Assembly: GCA_024645085.1 (NCBI GenBank)
Contig: JAHEGN010000013.1
Location: 8,624 to 62,176 of the forward strand
Length of the DNA stretch: 53,553 nucleotides
Direction of reading: 5' to 3'
Source of the DNA: Rhodobiaceae bacterium
GTDB lineage: Bacteria > Pseudomonadota > Alphaproteobacteria > RS24
The notes below the pieces were generated by a model. That model saw only the letters and a program-made list of their open reading frames with translations, had not been told where the DNA came from and ran no database searches. This document shows, piece after piece, positions 39,661 to 48,326 of this stretch. Both the position numbers and the translations under genes were made by a program. The number at the start of each line of letters is the position of its first letter. The stretch's first letter is position 1.

Positions 39661-40155
39661 CTAAAGCGATAGAGCTTGGTCGGCAATTAGCACACCATCC
39701 TCATCGGCATAAAGCCAGTCGCCCGGTGCAATGGTCACGCCACCAAAGGTGAGCGGCACATCATAGGTGCCGCCATCATTTTTTTGGCTCTTTTTTGGAT
39801 GGCTGGCTAAGGCTTTAATGCCAACGGCTTCGGCCGCCAGTTCGGCACGGTCACGCACACAGCCGTGAATGACAATGCCAGCCCAGCCATTTTGCGCCGC
39901 CAATTGCGCCAGATTGCCGCCAAACAGAGCGCATTGCATGGAGCCGCCGCCGTCGACGACCAGAACATGACCGTCGCCCGCTTGTTCCACCGCAGCGCGC
40001 ACTTTGGTGTTGTCATCTTGCGTCAGCAGGGTTTTGACCGGCCCATGAAACCGCAAGCGGCCACCATAATCTTGATAGCCCGGTGCCAAATGGCGCAGAT
40101 CGCCGTCATATTTATCGGATAAATCTGTGGTTGCGTAAAAGCCTGTGTCACTCAT
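39661..40155 (-). CDS. RraA family protein
   Basis: This 164-residue protein is a full-length RraA-fold protein: LSDKYDGDL at the start, VLVVDGGGSMQCALFGGNLAQLAAQNGWAGIVIHGCVRDRAEL in the centre, and PGDWLYADEDGVLI near the end. The RraA fold includes RNase E inhibitors and 4-hydroxy-4-methyl-2-oxoglutarate aldolases; the G-(x20)-R-D metal-binding signature of the aldolases (CVRDRAEL) appears present. Either function is possible. The ATG at 40155 is preferred because the aceA terminator hairpin lies just upstream, which would be inside the coding region with the next upstream start. It is convergent with the nitronate monooxygenase gene. Confidence 0.88.
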   Translation of the reverse strand: MSDTGFYATTDLSDKYDGDLRHLAPGYQDYGGRLRFHGPVKTLLTQDDNTKVRAAVEQAGDGHVLVVDGGGSMQCALFGGNLAQLAAQNGWAGIVIHGCVRDRAELAAEAVGIKALASHPKKSQKNDGGTYDVPLTFGGVTIAPGDWLYADEDGVLIADQALSL

Positions 40156-40177
40156 TGCCAATTTCCCATGCAGCAGC

Positions 40178-40217
40178 AAAAAAAAAGGGTCCGCAAAGGT
40201 TACCCTTCGCGAACCCT
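40178..40217 (-). terminator. Rho-independent terminator after aceA
   Basis: Read on the minus strand, a 14-base stem (40204-40217 with 40186-40199, two wobble pairs) closes a 4-base loop and runs into nine T residues. It begins 18 bases after the aceA stop and lies immediately before the RraA-like gene, so the latter probably needs its own promoter. Confidence 0.92.
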
Positions 40218-40234
40218 AGTATAACGCAATTCGA

Positions 40235-41839
40235 TTAGAATTGGTTCATTGTGTTGTCTTCACCAGAGGCCAAAAGTGCATTGTCGCCTGAGAAATATTC
40301 TTTGTGGTCATCACCAATGTTTGAACCAGCCAAATCTTGGTGTTTCACAGAGGCTTGATCACGGCGAATTTCCTGACGCTGAATGTCACGCACATAAGCC
40401 AACATGCCCAGATCACCGAAATAGCCTTCAGACAGAATATCTGTGCCCAAAGCGGTTTCGTGATAGGTCGGCAGGGTAATCAAATGGTGGAAAATGCCTG
40501 CATCGCGCGCCGCATCTTTCTGGAAGCTTTGAATCAGTTTGTCGGCTTCGACGGCCAATTCACTTGAGTCAAATTTCACATCCATCAAACCACGTGGTGT
40601 TGACGCTGGATCTGGATAGGCTGACACATCTTTGCCAGCAGCAACCCATTCGCCATAGACTTGTTCGCGGAAGGCCAGTGTCCAGTTGAAGCTTGGTGAG
40701 TTGTTATATACCAGCTTGGCATTTGGAATGGTTTCACGCACGCGGTTCACCATGCCGGCAATTTGCGCAACATTTGGCTTCTCGGTTTCAATCCACAATA
40801 GATCGGCACCATTTTGCAGCGAATTCACGCAGTCAAGAACAACGCGGTCTTCGCCTGAGCCGTCTTTGAAGGCATATAGACCATTTGGCAGGCGCACTGG
40901 TTTCACCAGCTTGCCACCTTGGGTCAGTGTCATTTCGCCATGGCCAATGTCGCTGATGTTTTCAACCGGCTCGACTTTCAAGAAGGCATTATATTGGTCA
41001 GCCAAATCGCCTGGTGTTTGTGACACAGGCACTTTTTGTGTCAGGCCAGCGCCGAGTGAGTCGGTACGGGCAACAATCACACCATTTTCAACGCCAAGCT
41101 CAAGGAAGGCGTAACGAACGGCATTGATTTTCGACAAAAAGTCTTCATGTGGCACAGTCACTTTACCATCTTGGTGACCGCATTGTTTGGCGTCAGAAAC
41201 TTGGTTTTCGATTTGAATGCAGCATGCACCGGCTTCGATCATTTTCTTGGCCAGCAGATAAGTGGCTTCTTCATTACCAAAACCCGCATCAATATCGGCG
41301 ATGATTGGCACAACATGAGTTTCGAAATTGTCGATTTTGGCCAGCGCCGCATCAACGTCGCCACCGCTCGCGCGAGCTTCGTCGAGATCTTTGAACAAGT
41401 GACGCAATTCACGCGCATCGGCTTGTTTCAAGAAAGTGTAAATTTCTTCAATCAAATTTGGCACAGTGGTTTTTTCGTGCATTGACTGATCTGGCAGTGG
41501 GCCGAAATCAGAGCGCAAGGCGGCAACCATCCAGCCACTCAAATAGACATATGATTTGCTGGTTGTTTTTTCATGCCGTTTCACAGCCATCATCATTTGC
41601 TGCGCGGTGAAACCGTGCCAGCAGCCGAGAGATTGTGTGTAATCAGCGCTATCGGCATCATAATCGGCCATATCTTTGCGCATAATATCAGCCGTATAAC
41701 GGGCAACATCGAGACCGGTTTTGAAGCGGTTTTGCAATTGCATACGCGTTACATATTCTGGGTTAAGGGCGGCCCACGCACTGCCATTTGCTTCAAGCGT
41801 TTTGGCGTTCTGAGCGACCAGATCGGTATATTTTGTCAT
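40235..41839 (-). CDS. aceA: Isocitrate lyase
   Basis: Isocitrate lyase splits isocitrate into succinate and glyoxylate, the entry to the glyoxylate bypass for growth on acetate and fatty acids. At 534 residues it belongs to the long Pseudomonas-type subfamily. The catalytic loop is K-Q-C220-G-H (usually KKCGH in the short type), followed by QDGKVTVPHEDFL. The metal-binding region IADIDAGFGNEEATY and the NNSPSFNW motif are also clear. AGGA precedes the ATG by seven bases. It is divergent from an ScfR/RamB-type regulator and ends at a strong terminator. Malate synthase is not in the window. Confidence 0.97.
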   Translation of the reverse strand: MTKYTDLVAQNAKTLEANGSAWAALNPEYVTRMQLQNRFKTGLDVARYTADIMRKDMADYDADSADYTQSLGCWHGFTAQQMMMAVKRHEKTTSKSYVYLSGWMVAALRSDFGPLPDQSMHEKTTVPNLIEEIYTFLKQADARELRHLFKDLDEARASGGDVDAALAKIDNFETHVVPIIADIDAGFGNEEATYLLAKKMIEAGACCIQIENQVSDAKQCGHQDGKVTVPHEDFLSKINAVRYAFLELGVENGVIVARTDSLGAGLTQKVPVSQTPGDLADQYNAFLKVEPVENISDIGHGEMTLTQGGKLVKPVRLPNGLYAFKDGSGEDRVVLDCVNSLQNGADLLWIETEKPNVAQIAGMVNRVRETIPNAKLVYNNSPSFNWTLAFREQVYGEWVAAGKDVSAYPDPASTPRGLMDVKFDSSELAVEADKLIQSFQKDAARDAGIFHHLITLPTYHETALGTDILSEGYFGDLGMLAYVRDIQRQEIRRDQASVKHQDLAGSNIGDDHKEYFSGDNALLASGEDNTMNQF

Positions 41840-41938
41840 CGGAGGTTCCTATTCTTCAGGGTGACTAATGGCTGTGAGATACAATTTTGACAGGCCAATG
41901 TCGAGTCAAGAACAAGCCTTTGAAAAAATTAAAGTAAA

Positions 41939-41993
41939 AAAGTTTACACACAAACAAGTAAATTTTGTTATATATGTAAAACTTGTAAACTTT
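41939..41993. promoter_or_regulatory. Inverted repeat between aceA and its probable regulator gene
   Basis: The ten-base arms AAAGTTTACA (41939-41948) and TGTAAACTTT (41984-41993) are exact reverse complements separated by 35 bases of very AT-rich DNA. A related half site, GTAAAACTTG, lies inside the interval (about 41976-41985). It sits in the 210-base spacer between aceA and scfR, about 100 bases from the aceA ATG and 57 bases from the scfR ATG. This is a candidate operator for the divergently encoded regulator; the spacer holds no gene. Confidence 0.55.
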
Positions 41994-42049
41994 AATGTCT
42001 GAAAAATGGCTCAATGGGGCTTACAAACCACTGTAATTAAAGGCTTAAT

Positions 42050-43495
42050 ATGGCTGATACGACGAATAAATTAGTCGAACGAAAACTCTTCGCTGGCGCC
42101 CGTGTGCGTCGCCTTAGACGCGAACAACGGCTGACACAAGCAGCAATGGCTGAGGCGCTGGGCATCTCAACCAGCTATCTCAACCTGATTGAACGCGACC
42201 AACGACCGATTTCGGCACAGATTCTTTTGCAATTAATCGACGTCTTCGATATCGACCCGCGCGGCCTAGCCGGTGACGAGGAGGCGCGCGCTCAGGCGCA
42301 ATTGCATGAAGTGTTTTCCGACCCGATGTTTCGCGATGCGCCGTTACCAAAAGATGAGCTGAAAGATTTCGCCGCCGCCAGCCCAGCTGCGGCCGATGCG
42401 GTGGCGCGTCTGTACCAGGCGTTTTTGCAAAGCCGCTCGAATAATTCTCTATTGGCCGAGCAATTGGCCGGTAGCGGTCCGGCTGATAATCCCGGCGCGG
42501 TTATGGCGCTTGAGGAAGTGCGTGACTTCATTACCCATCAGAACAATCATTTCGCCGCCCTTGATGAAGAAGCCGAGGCGGTCTATCGCGCCTCAGTAGC
42601 TGAACATGATGAGCCTTATTTGGCCCTGCGGGCGCGACTGGAAGAACGCCACCGGGTGAGCACGCGCATTGCTCCGGTTGAAGTCATGGAAAATACCCTG
42701 CGCCGCTATGACCGGCATCGGCAGACGATTTTTCTATCGGAATTGCTCGACCAGCCCGGGCGGTCTTTTCAGCTGGCCTATCAATTGGCTTATTTTGAAC
42801 AAATGCCAGCGATTGAAGAAATTATTCGCCAAGCGGGCATGGAGAAAGAAGAGACCCGGGTGGTGGCGCGGATTTCGCTGGCCAATTATTTTGCCGCCGC
42901 TGTGCTGATGCCCTATGACTCGTTTTTAAAAACCGCAGAAATGAATCATTATGACATCACCCTGCTGGGGCGTCGCTTTGGCACGAGTTTTGAGCAAGTA
43001 TGCCATCGCTTGACGACTTTGCAGCGGCCCGGCGCCCGTGGCATTCCCTTTTTCCTCATCCGCGTCGACAATGCTGGCAATATTTCCAAACGCTTTTCAG
43101 CCGGTGGCTTTCACTTCGCCCGCTTTGGCGGCACCTGCCCGCGCTGGCACGTGCATGACGCGTTTCGCATTCCCGGTAAAATTTCAACACAGATTGTGCA
43201 AATGGAAGACGCCACGCGCTATTTCTCCATCGCCCGCACAGTGAGCCGCGATAATTCTGGCTTTGGCGTGCCGGATAATCAATTCGCCATCGCTCTGGGC
43301 TGCGAGATTAAACATGCTGAGAAACTGGTCTATGCGCGCGGTGCCAGTCTCGAAAAAGAAGAAGGCGACACGCCGATTGGGGTGAATTGTCGGCTATGCG
43401 AAAGATCAGATTGCAACCAGCGCGCCACGCCCTCGGTAAACCGCGACCTGCGGCTCGACGAACATGTGCGCGGCCTGTCGCCTTTCGGATTTTAA
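42050..43495 (+). CDS. Short-chain fatty acyl regulator (ScfR/RamB type)
   Basis: This 481-residue transcription factor has an N-terminal XRE helix-turn-helix (about residues 17-72: LRREQRLTQAAMAEALGIS...NLIERDQR), a central IrrE/ImmA-like region (about 250-340; PAIEEIIRQAGMEKEE, RISLANYFAAAVLMPYDSF), and a C-terminal DUF2083 domain with a cysteine cluster C-R-L-C-x4-C (about 447-455). RamB of Corynebacterium and related proteins control isocitrate lyase and acetate or propionate genes through acyl-CoA. The gene is divergent from aceA, so aceA control is the natural inference. AAAGG precedes the ATG. The cysteines could bind metal or an Fe-S cluster; this is not shown. Confidence 0.88.
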   Translation: MADTTNKLVERKLFAGARVRRLRREQRLTQAAMAEALGISTSYLNLIERDQRPISAQILLQLIDVFDIDPRGLAGDEEARAQAQLHEVFSDPMFRDAPLPKDELKDFAAASPAAADAVARLYQAFLQSRSNNSLLAEQLAGSGPADNPGAVMALEEVRDFITHQNNHFAALDEEAEAVYRASVAEHDEPYLALRARLEERHRVSTRIAPVEVMENTLRRYDRHRQTIFLSELLDQPGRSFQLAYQLAYFEQMPAIEEIIRQAGMEKEETRVVARISLANYFAAAVLMPYDSFLKTAEMNHYDITLLGRRFGTSFEQVCHRLTTLQRPGARGIPFFLIRVDNAGNISKRFSAGGFHFARFGGTCPRWHVHDAFRIPGKISTQIVQMEDATRYFSIARTVSRDNSGFGVPDNQFAIALGCEIKHAEKLVYARGASLEKEEGDTPIGVNCRLCERSDCNQRATPSVNRDLRLDEHVRGLSPFGF

Positions 43496-43548
43496 TATCA
43501 TGACGCAAAATACTTGCCCTCGAGGAGATGACGCGATAGGAAATCATC

Positions 43549-45045
43549 ATGTCAAATCGTAAAGCCAAAAAGCAAAAGATCTTTAAGCCGAAAGCCCGCA
43601 CGCCGCGTGGCTTTCGCGATATGTCGGGCGATGAACTGAGCCTGCAGCAATCCATGATTGCAACAATTTCGTCTGTCTATGAACGCTATGGATTTGCCGC
43701 ATTGGATACATCGGCTTTTGAATATGCCGACGCATTGGGCAAATTTCTACCCGATGATGACCGCCCCAATGAGGGTGTGTTCGCGCTGGAAGATGATGAC
43801 GGCCAGTGGATGAGCCTGCGCTATGACCTCACGGCGCCATTGGCGCGTTATGTGGCGGAGCATTACGACGCATTGCCGAAACCACTGCGGCGTTTTCAAT
43901 GGGGGCCTGTATGGCGCAATGAAAAGCCCGGGCCTGGCCGCTACCGGCAATTTTTGCAAATTGACGCCGATACAGTGGGGGCTGGCAATATGGCAGCTGA
44001 TGCAGAAATCTGCATGATGGCCGCCGATTGCATGGCAGCACTTGGCATTGAGACCGGTGATTATTTGGTGCGTATTAATAATCGCAAAATTATGGACGGC
44101 CTGTTGCACGCCATTGGGCTAGACAGCGATAGCGACGACTATGAAAACCAAAGGCTAACAATTTTGCGGGCCATGGATAAATTTGATCGCCTCGGGCTTG
44201 ATGGGGTGCGCGATTTATTGGGCGCTGGCCGCAAGGACGACAGCGGGGACTTCACCAAAGGGGCGGGTCTGGACGACAAACAAATTGAGCAAGTGGCCGC
44301 CATGGTCTCGATTCAGGCGAACAACCGACTGGCCGTGATTGATGCCATGGAAGCTTTGGTTGGCGGCTCGCAAGCAGGCGCCGACGGCGTCGCTGAATTG
44401 CGCGAAATGGATGCGCTGTTTACCGCCCTTGGCTATCAGGCCGACCGGCTGGCGATTGACGCCAGTATTGTGCGCGGTCTCGGCTATTACACTGGCCCCG
44501 TCTATGAAATTGAACTGACCTTTGACGCTGAAGATGAGAATGGCGACATCACGCGATTTGGCTCGGTTGGCGGCGGTGGCCGTTATGATGATTTGGTCAA
44601 ACGTTTCAAAGGTGTTGAAATTCCGGCCACCGGTATTTCAATTGGCGTCAGCCGTCTGGCCGCCGCTCTTACCATGTTGGGCAAAACTCAGGGCAGCCAA
44701 GCCGACCCGTTGATTGTTGTTTTGGTAATGGACAAAGAAACCCGGCCGGCGCTCATGCAATTGGTGCAGAATTTGCGGCAAGCCGGTTTGCGGGCCGAAC
44801 TCTATATTGGCGACAGTGCCATGAAAGCGCAATTGCGCTATGCCGATTTGCGCAATGCGCGTCTGGTGATTATCGAGGGCGAGGACGAACGCCAAGCCGG
44901 CGTGGTGACGCTAAAAGATCTCGAATTGGGCAAGCAGCAATCAGTCGAAATTGAGGATAATGCTGAATGGCGCGCCTCAGCCCATGCGCAGCAGCAAGTG
45001 CCGCGCGACGCCTTGATTGACACAATTAAACAGATTCTCGCCTAA
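43549..45045 (+). CDS. hisS: Histidyl-tRNA synthetase
   Basis: HisS is a class II synthetase. Class motif 2 is in WGPVWRNEKPGPGRYRQFLQIDADTVG, the histidine-binding motif is VRGLGYYTGPVYEIEL, and motif 3 is GVEIPATGISIGVSRL. The start has a basic KKQKIFKPKARTPRGF segment before class motif 1 (GFRDM). The C-terminal anticodon domain (DPLIVVLVMDKETRPALMQLVQNLRQAGLRAELYIG) is complete. 498 residues is on the long side of bacterial HisRS but typical of alphaproteobacteria. AGGAAA precedes the ATG. Its paralogue hisZ is the next gene, 133 bases downstream. Confidence 0.96.
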   Translation: MSNRKAKKQKIFKPKARTPRGFRDMSGDELSLQQSMIATISSVYERYGFAALDTSAFEYADALGKFLPDDDRPNEGVFALEDDDGQWMSLRYDLTAPLARYVAEHYDALPKPLRRFQWGPVWRNEKPGPGRYRQFLQIDADTVGAGNMAADAEICMMAADCMAALGIETGDYLVRINNRKIMDGLLHAIGLDSDSDDYENQRLTILRAMDKFDRLGLDGVRDLLGAGRKDDSGDFTKGAGLDDKQIEQVAAMVSIQANNRLAVIDAMEALVGGSQAGADGVAELREMDALFTALGYQADRLAIDASIVRGLGYYTGPVYEIELTFDAEDENGDITRFGSVGGGGRYDDLVKRFKGVEIPATGISIGVSRLAAALTMLGKTQGSQADPLIVVLVMDKETRPALMQLVQNLRQAGLRAELYIGDSAMKAQLRYADLRNARLVIIEGEDERQAGVVTLKDLELGKQQSVEIEDNAEWRASAHAQQQVPRDALIDTIKQILA

Positions 45046-45086
45046 ACAAGGCAAACATTCATTTAATATGAATTATTGAATTATTT

Positions 45087-45121
45087 TTGACATTATTTAT
45101 CTTTATTTATGTATTTACATA
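45087..45121 (+). promoter_or_regulatory. Probable hisZ promoter with 14-bp dyad
   Basis: The 133-base spacer before hisZ is extremely AT-rich. A perfect -35 hexamer TTGACA lies at 45087-45092. A palindrome with 6-base arms, TATGTA-TT-TACATA, spans 45108-45121, exactly where a -10 element would be expected, about 58 bases upstream of the ATG. A protein bound to the dyad would block RNA polymerase. A second weaker dyad (CATATT...AATATG) spans about 45118-45140. The candidate regulator is the HTH of the HisZ fusion itself; that is inference. Confidence 0.45.
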
Positions 45122-45178
45122 TTCATTTTATTAAAATATGCAAAAAATTATCATTTTAGTTTTCTTTTTGTAAATTTT

Positions 45179-46570
45179 ATGCCATATAGCCTTATGGCTT
45201 ATGACAACACCCCTTCTGCTGAACCGGCAAACCGCGCACCGCTCGGCCGGCTAACCACAGCCAATGCGGTGATAGACGCTTTGGGCGGCACCAAGGCGGT
45301 CGCCGACTTGCTTGGTGTTGGCGCATCGTCTGTGTCGAATTATCGTCGCCTCGGGTTTCCGGCGCGCGCCTATTTTACCCTCGCAAAAATTTGCCAAACC
45401 CGCGGCCTTGATGTCGCCGATGCGGTATTTGGTGGCGCGGCAACTTCCGGCAAACCAGCCAAGCGGCAAGCCGCTCAGGCAGCGCGAACCAACCAAACCG
45501 CCGCCCTGTCCATGTTCACTGCGCAAGGCTTCGAGCCGTGCCACACGCCGATCATGCAGCCAGCGGGGCCATTTATCGATCGATTGGGCGAAGAAATGCG
45601 CCGCCGCCTTTATTTGTTCACCGACCCCGGCGGCGAGCAATTATGTTTGCGCCCGGATTTAACCATTCCCACGGCTTTGGCCTATTTGGCCGATAATTCG
45701 GATACGCCGAAAGCCCGCCTTGCTTATGAAGGCCTCGCCTTTCGTTATCAGTCGCGCGGGGCTGGTAAGCCGGAAGAATTTTATCAGGCCGGTATTGAAA
45801 TATTGGCCAGCCCAGCCGACGACCATTTGACCGATGAGGCCGAGGTCTTGCAATCAATCGTGCAAGCCGTGGAAGCGGCAGGGGTGCAGCACTATCAAAT
45901 CATCGTCAATAATTTGACCATGTTCAGCCAGTTTTTGGCGGCGTTGGATTTATCGAAAGGCACCACCAAGCGGCTTGAGCGGGCCTATCACCAAAGCGCC
46001 AATTTTGACGCTGTGCTTCAAACCCTTTTGGCCGAGGCGGAAAACCCGCAACCGCCGCGCGATATTGCTTTTGTTAATGGCGACCCGCAGGCCGAAATTG
46101 CTGGCCGCACGATTGGCGACATTAACGCCCGCATTGTGCGCCTGCAAAGCGAGGCTGATGCCGGTTTGACGCCAGAGCAAGCCAAGGCAATTGTGCAATT
46201 TATGAAATTATCCGGCCCCATAGAGCGCGTCTTGCAAGATATTGAAACCGTGCTCGGCAGCGCAGGCGCCATGGCGCCTATGCATAATTACTGGCAGGAC
46301 TTACTGGCAACGGCTGGGCTCAATCAACAAAACCCACAAAAGCCAGTATTTCTGGCCACGGCGCAGGGCCGCAAAATGGCTTATTACACCGGCTTGGCAT
46401 TTGAAATTCACGTGCCAGCACTCAATGCCCAGCGGGTGATTGCCAGCGGCGGGCGCTATGATGATTTATTGCAAAGCCTCGGCGCGGCGACACCTTTGGC
46501 CGCCATTGGTGGCGCCATTGCCTTAGAGCGCCTGCGTGCCGCCAGCCAACAGCAAGGAGGCGCCGCATGA
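45179..46570 (+). CDS. hisZ: ATP phosphoribosyltransferase regulatory subunit with N-terminal HTH
   Basis: HisZ is a catalytically inactive HisRS paralogue that activates the short HisG and senses histidine. The HisZ domain covers about residues 100-455: TPIMQPAGPFIDRLGEEMRRRLYLF, LCLRPDLTIPTALAYL, GKPEEFYQAGIEIL, and the MAYYTGLAFEIHV and ASGGRYDDLLQSLGA blocks. In front of it, residues 29-75 form a Cro-like helix-turn-helix (TKAVADLLGVGASSVSNYRRLG, PARAYFTLAKICQ), linked by an Ala/Lys-rich spacer. The frame is continuous with no sign of a shift. A DNA-binding HisZ is unusual. No ribosome site is clear before the ATG; the next in-frame ATG is 45194, both preserving the HTH. The stop overlaps hisG (ATGA). 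Confidence 0.88.
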   Translation: MPYSLMAYDNTPSAEPANRAPLGRLTTANAVIDALGGTKAVADLLGVGASSVSNYRRLGFPARAYFTLAKICQTRGLDVADAVFGGAATSGKPAKRQAAQAARTNQTAALSMFTAQGFEPCHTPIMQPAGPFIDRLGEEMRRRLYLFTDPGGEQLCLRPDLTIPTALAYLADNSDTPKARLAYEGLAFRYQSRGAGKPEEFYQAGIEILASPADDHLTDEAEVLQSIVQAVEAAGVQHYQIIVNNLTMFSQFLAALDLSKGTTKRLERAYHQSANFDAVLQTLLAEAENPQPPRDIAFVNGDPQAEIAGRTIGDINARIVRLQSEADAGLTPEQAKAIVQFMKLSGPIERVLQDIETVLGSAGAMAPMHNYWQDLLATAGLNQQNPQKPVFLATAQGRKMAYYTGLAFEIHVPALNAQRVIASGGRYDDLLQSLGAATPLAAIGGAIALERLRAASQQQGGAA

Positions 46571-47574
46571 GCCGGTTGATTTTAGGTGTGCCGTCAAAAG
46601 GCCGATTGGAAGAAAATGCCGCCGATGTTTTTGCGCAAGCGGGCATTGGCCTGAAACGCGCCGGTGCGCGCGGCTATACCGGCCTTGTGAAGGGCATTGT
46701 TGACATTGATGTGCAATATATTTCCGCCTCCGAAATAGCCGGGCGGCTGGCTGATGGCAGTGTGCATTTTGGTATTACTGGCGAAGATTTATTGCGCGAA
46801 GAAGTCGCCGATATGGACAGCGTCATTCAATTGGTTCTGCCCTTAGGCTTTGGCCGCGCCGATGTGGTGGTGGCCATTCCCGATGCATGGGCCGATGTCA
46901 CCACCATGGCCGATTTGGCAGAAGTGGCGGCTGATTATCGTGCACGCCACGGTCAACGGCTGCGGGTGGCGACAAAATATACCCAATTATGCGCCGATTT
47001 TTTTGCCCGTCACGGGGTCAGCGATTATCTGATTGTGCAAAGTTTTGGCGCCACAGAAGCGGCCCCCAATGTTGGCGCCGCTGAAGCCATTGTCGATATC
47101 ACCTCGACCGGCGCCACGCTAACGGCTAATCAATTGCGGGTGCCGGAAGATGGCGTCATGCTGAAAAGCGAAGCCAATTTGGCCGCCTCATTGCGCGCCG
47201 ATTGGTCCGAAACAGCGCGCGGGGCGGCGAAAACTTTGCTGGCTCGTTTGGCCGCCTATCGCAGTGCCGGTGCCACACGGCAAGTGCAGTTTATCGCCGA
47301 AGCCAGCAATCGACAGCGCGCCCAACAACAGCCAAACCAAGGCGATTATGACGATATAGCACGGCGTTTCGGGGCCCAAAGGCTGGCTGATGAAAACGCC
47401 ATGTCACTGGCCGCTGAGGGCGATCGGTTTTTTGTTCCCGAAGCCAATTTGCAGGCCATGATTGACCATTGGATGGCGCGGTTTGGCTATGACCAAGCAG
47501 TTGTTACGCAAGCTGATTTCATTTTTCAAAGACGCAATGATTTATATGAACGTCTGGCGGGCGCCCTGCTGTGA
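46567..47574 (+). CDS. hisG: ATP phosphoribosyltransferase catalytic subunit, extended
   Basis: HisG makes phosphoribosyl-ATP, the first committed step of histidine synthesis. The catalytic part (about residues 1-215) has LGVPSKGRLEENA, the YISASEIAGRLADGSVHFGITGEDLL block, SDYLIVQSFGATEAAPNVGAAEAIVDITSTGATL with the PRPP loop, and the KSEANLAAS element. About 115 residues follow (QVQFIAEASNRQRAQQ...LYERLAGAL) that do not look like the usual HisG-C (ACT-like) domain to me. Short HisG proteins normally pair with HisZ and are about 210-230 residues, so 335 is long. ATGA coupling with hisZ indicates a complex. Its end overlaps the next gene (GTGA). Confidence 0.93.
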   Translation: MSRLILGVPSKGRLEENAADVFAQAGIGLKRAGARGYTGLVKGIVDIDVQYISASEIAGRLADGSVHFGITGEDLLREEVADMDSVIQLVLPLGFGRADVVVAIPDAWADVTTMADLAEVAADYRARHGQRLRVATKYTQLCADFFARHGVSDYLIVQSFGATEAAPNVGAAEAIVDITSTGATLTANQLRVPEDGVMLKSEANLAASLRADWSETARGAAKTLLARLAAYRSAGATRQVQFIAEASNRQRAQQQPNQGDYDDIARRFGAQRLADENAMSLAAEGDRFFVPEANLQAMIDHWMARFGYDQAVVTQADFIFQRRNDLYERLAGALL

Positions 47575-48326
47575 GTGTGCTGATTGTCGCGCTGATTGTC
47601 GTGGCAAGTTTCGTAACTGCCTTTATGTCGAGCATGTTTGGTATGTTGGGCGGCATGACTCTATTTGCCGTATTGGCCAATGTGATGCCGATTGGCGCCG
47701 CCATGGTACTGCACGGTATTTTGCAATTAACCGCTAATGTCTATCGTGCTTGGCTCAATCGGCGCGACATCCAATGGGCAATTATTGGATATTTCGCTAT
47801 TGGTGGGCTGATTGGCTTGGCGATTTTGAAAATTATCGACTTCTCGCCCAATCGCATTGTGGTTTTATTTGGCCTCGGCATTATGCCTTATATTATTGTC
47901 GCCATTCCCAAGGCCTGGGCCCTTGATGCCACCAAAAAACCAGTCGCCTTTGTGGCTGGCTGGTTGGTGGTGTTGATCAATTTGCTGACCGGCGTCTCGG
48001 GGCCGGTTTTGGATTTATTCTTTCAAAAAACCGCACTGACCCGACATCAAGTGGTGGCCACCAAAGCCGTGCTGTCGGGCATAGGTCATAGCGCCAAAAT
48101 TATTTTCTTTGGGGCGCTGGTGTCAACCGCCAGTCTCGCCAATTGGCCAGCCCTTGAGCTGCTCATATTGGCGATGATTGCCTCTATGCTTGGTACCCGA
48201 GTTGGCAAATACGCTTTGGACAATATGCAGGACGCGACATTTTTTTCATGGACGCAGCGTATTCTGCTGACCATGGGCGCCCTACTGATCGCCCGCGCCA
48301 TTCAGCTGATGCTTGAGGGCGGCTGA
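47571..48326 (+). CDS. TauE/SafE-type sulfite/organic anion exporter
   Basis: This 251-residue inner-membrane protein belongs to the TSUP (TauE/SafE) family. It has about seven to eight hydrophobic helices, two repeats, and family blocks MSSMFGMLGG, HGILQLTANVYRAWL near the first repeat end and the second-half VSGPVLDLFFQKTALTRHQVVATKAVLSGIGHSAKIIFFGA. The start is GTG at 47571, overlapping the hisG stop (GTGA). Substrates of this family vary (sulfite, sulfoacetate, others) and cannot be read here. Its place after hisG could mean export of an imidazole or amino-acid derivative, but that is speculation. The stop adjoins the convergent HlyD gene directly. Confidence 0.85.
   Translation: MSVLIVALIVVASFVTAFMSSMFGMLGGMTLFAVLANVMPIGAAMVLHGILQLTANVYRAWLNRRDIQWAIIGYFAIGGLIGLAILKIIDFSPNRIVVLFGLGIMPYIIVAIPKAWALDATKKPVAFVAGWLVVLINLLTGVSGPVLDLFFQKTALTRHQVVATKAVLSGIGHSAKIIFFGALVSTASLANWPALELLILAMIASMLGTRVGKYALDNMQDATFFSWTQRILLTMGALLIARAIQLMLEGG

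Noticed and set aside
40686..41114. 142-residue frame on the plus strand within aceA
   Set aside because: It is antisense to conserved isocitrate lyase sequence.
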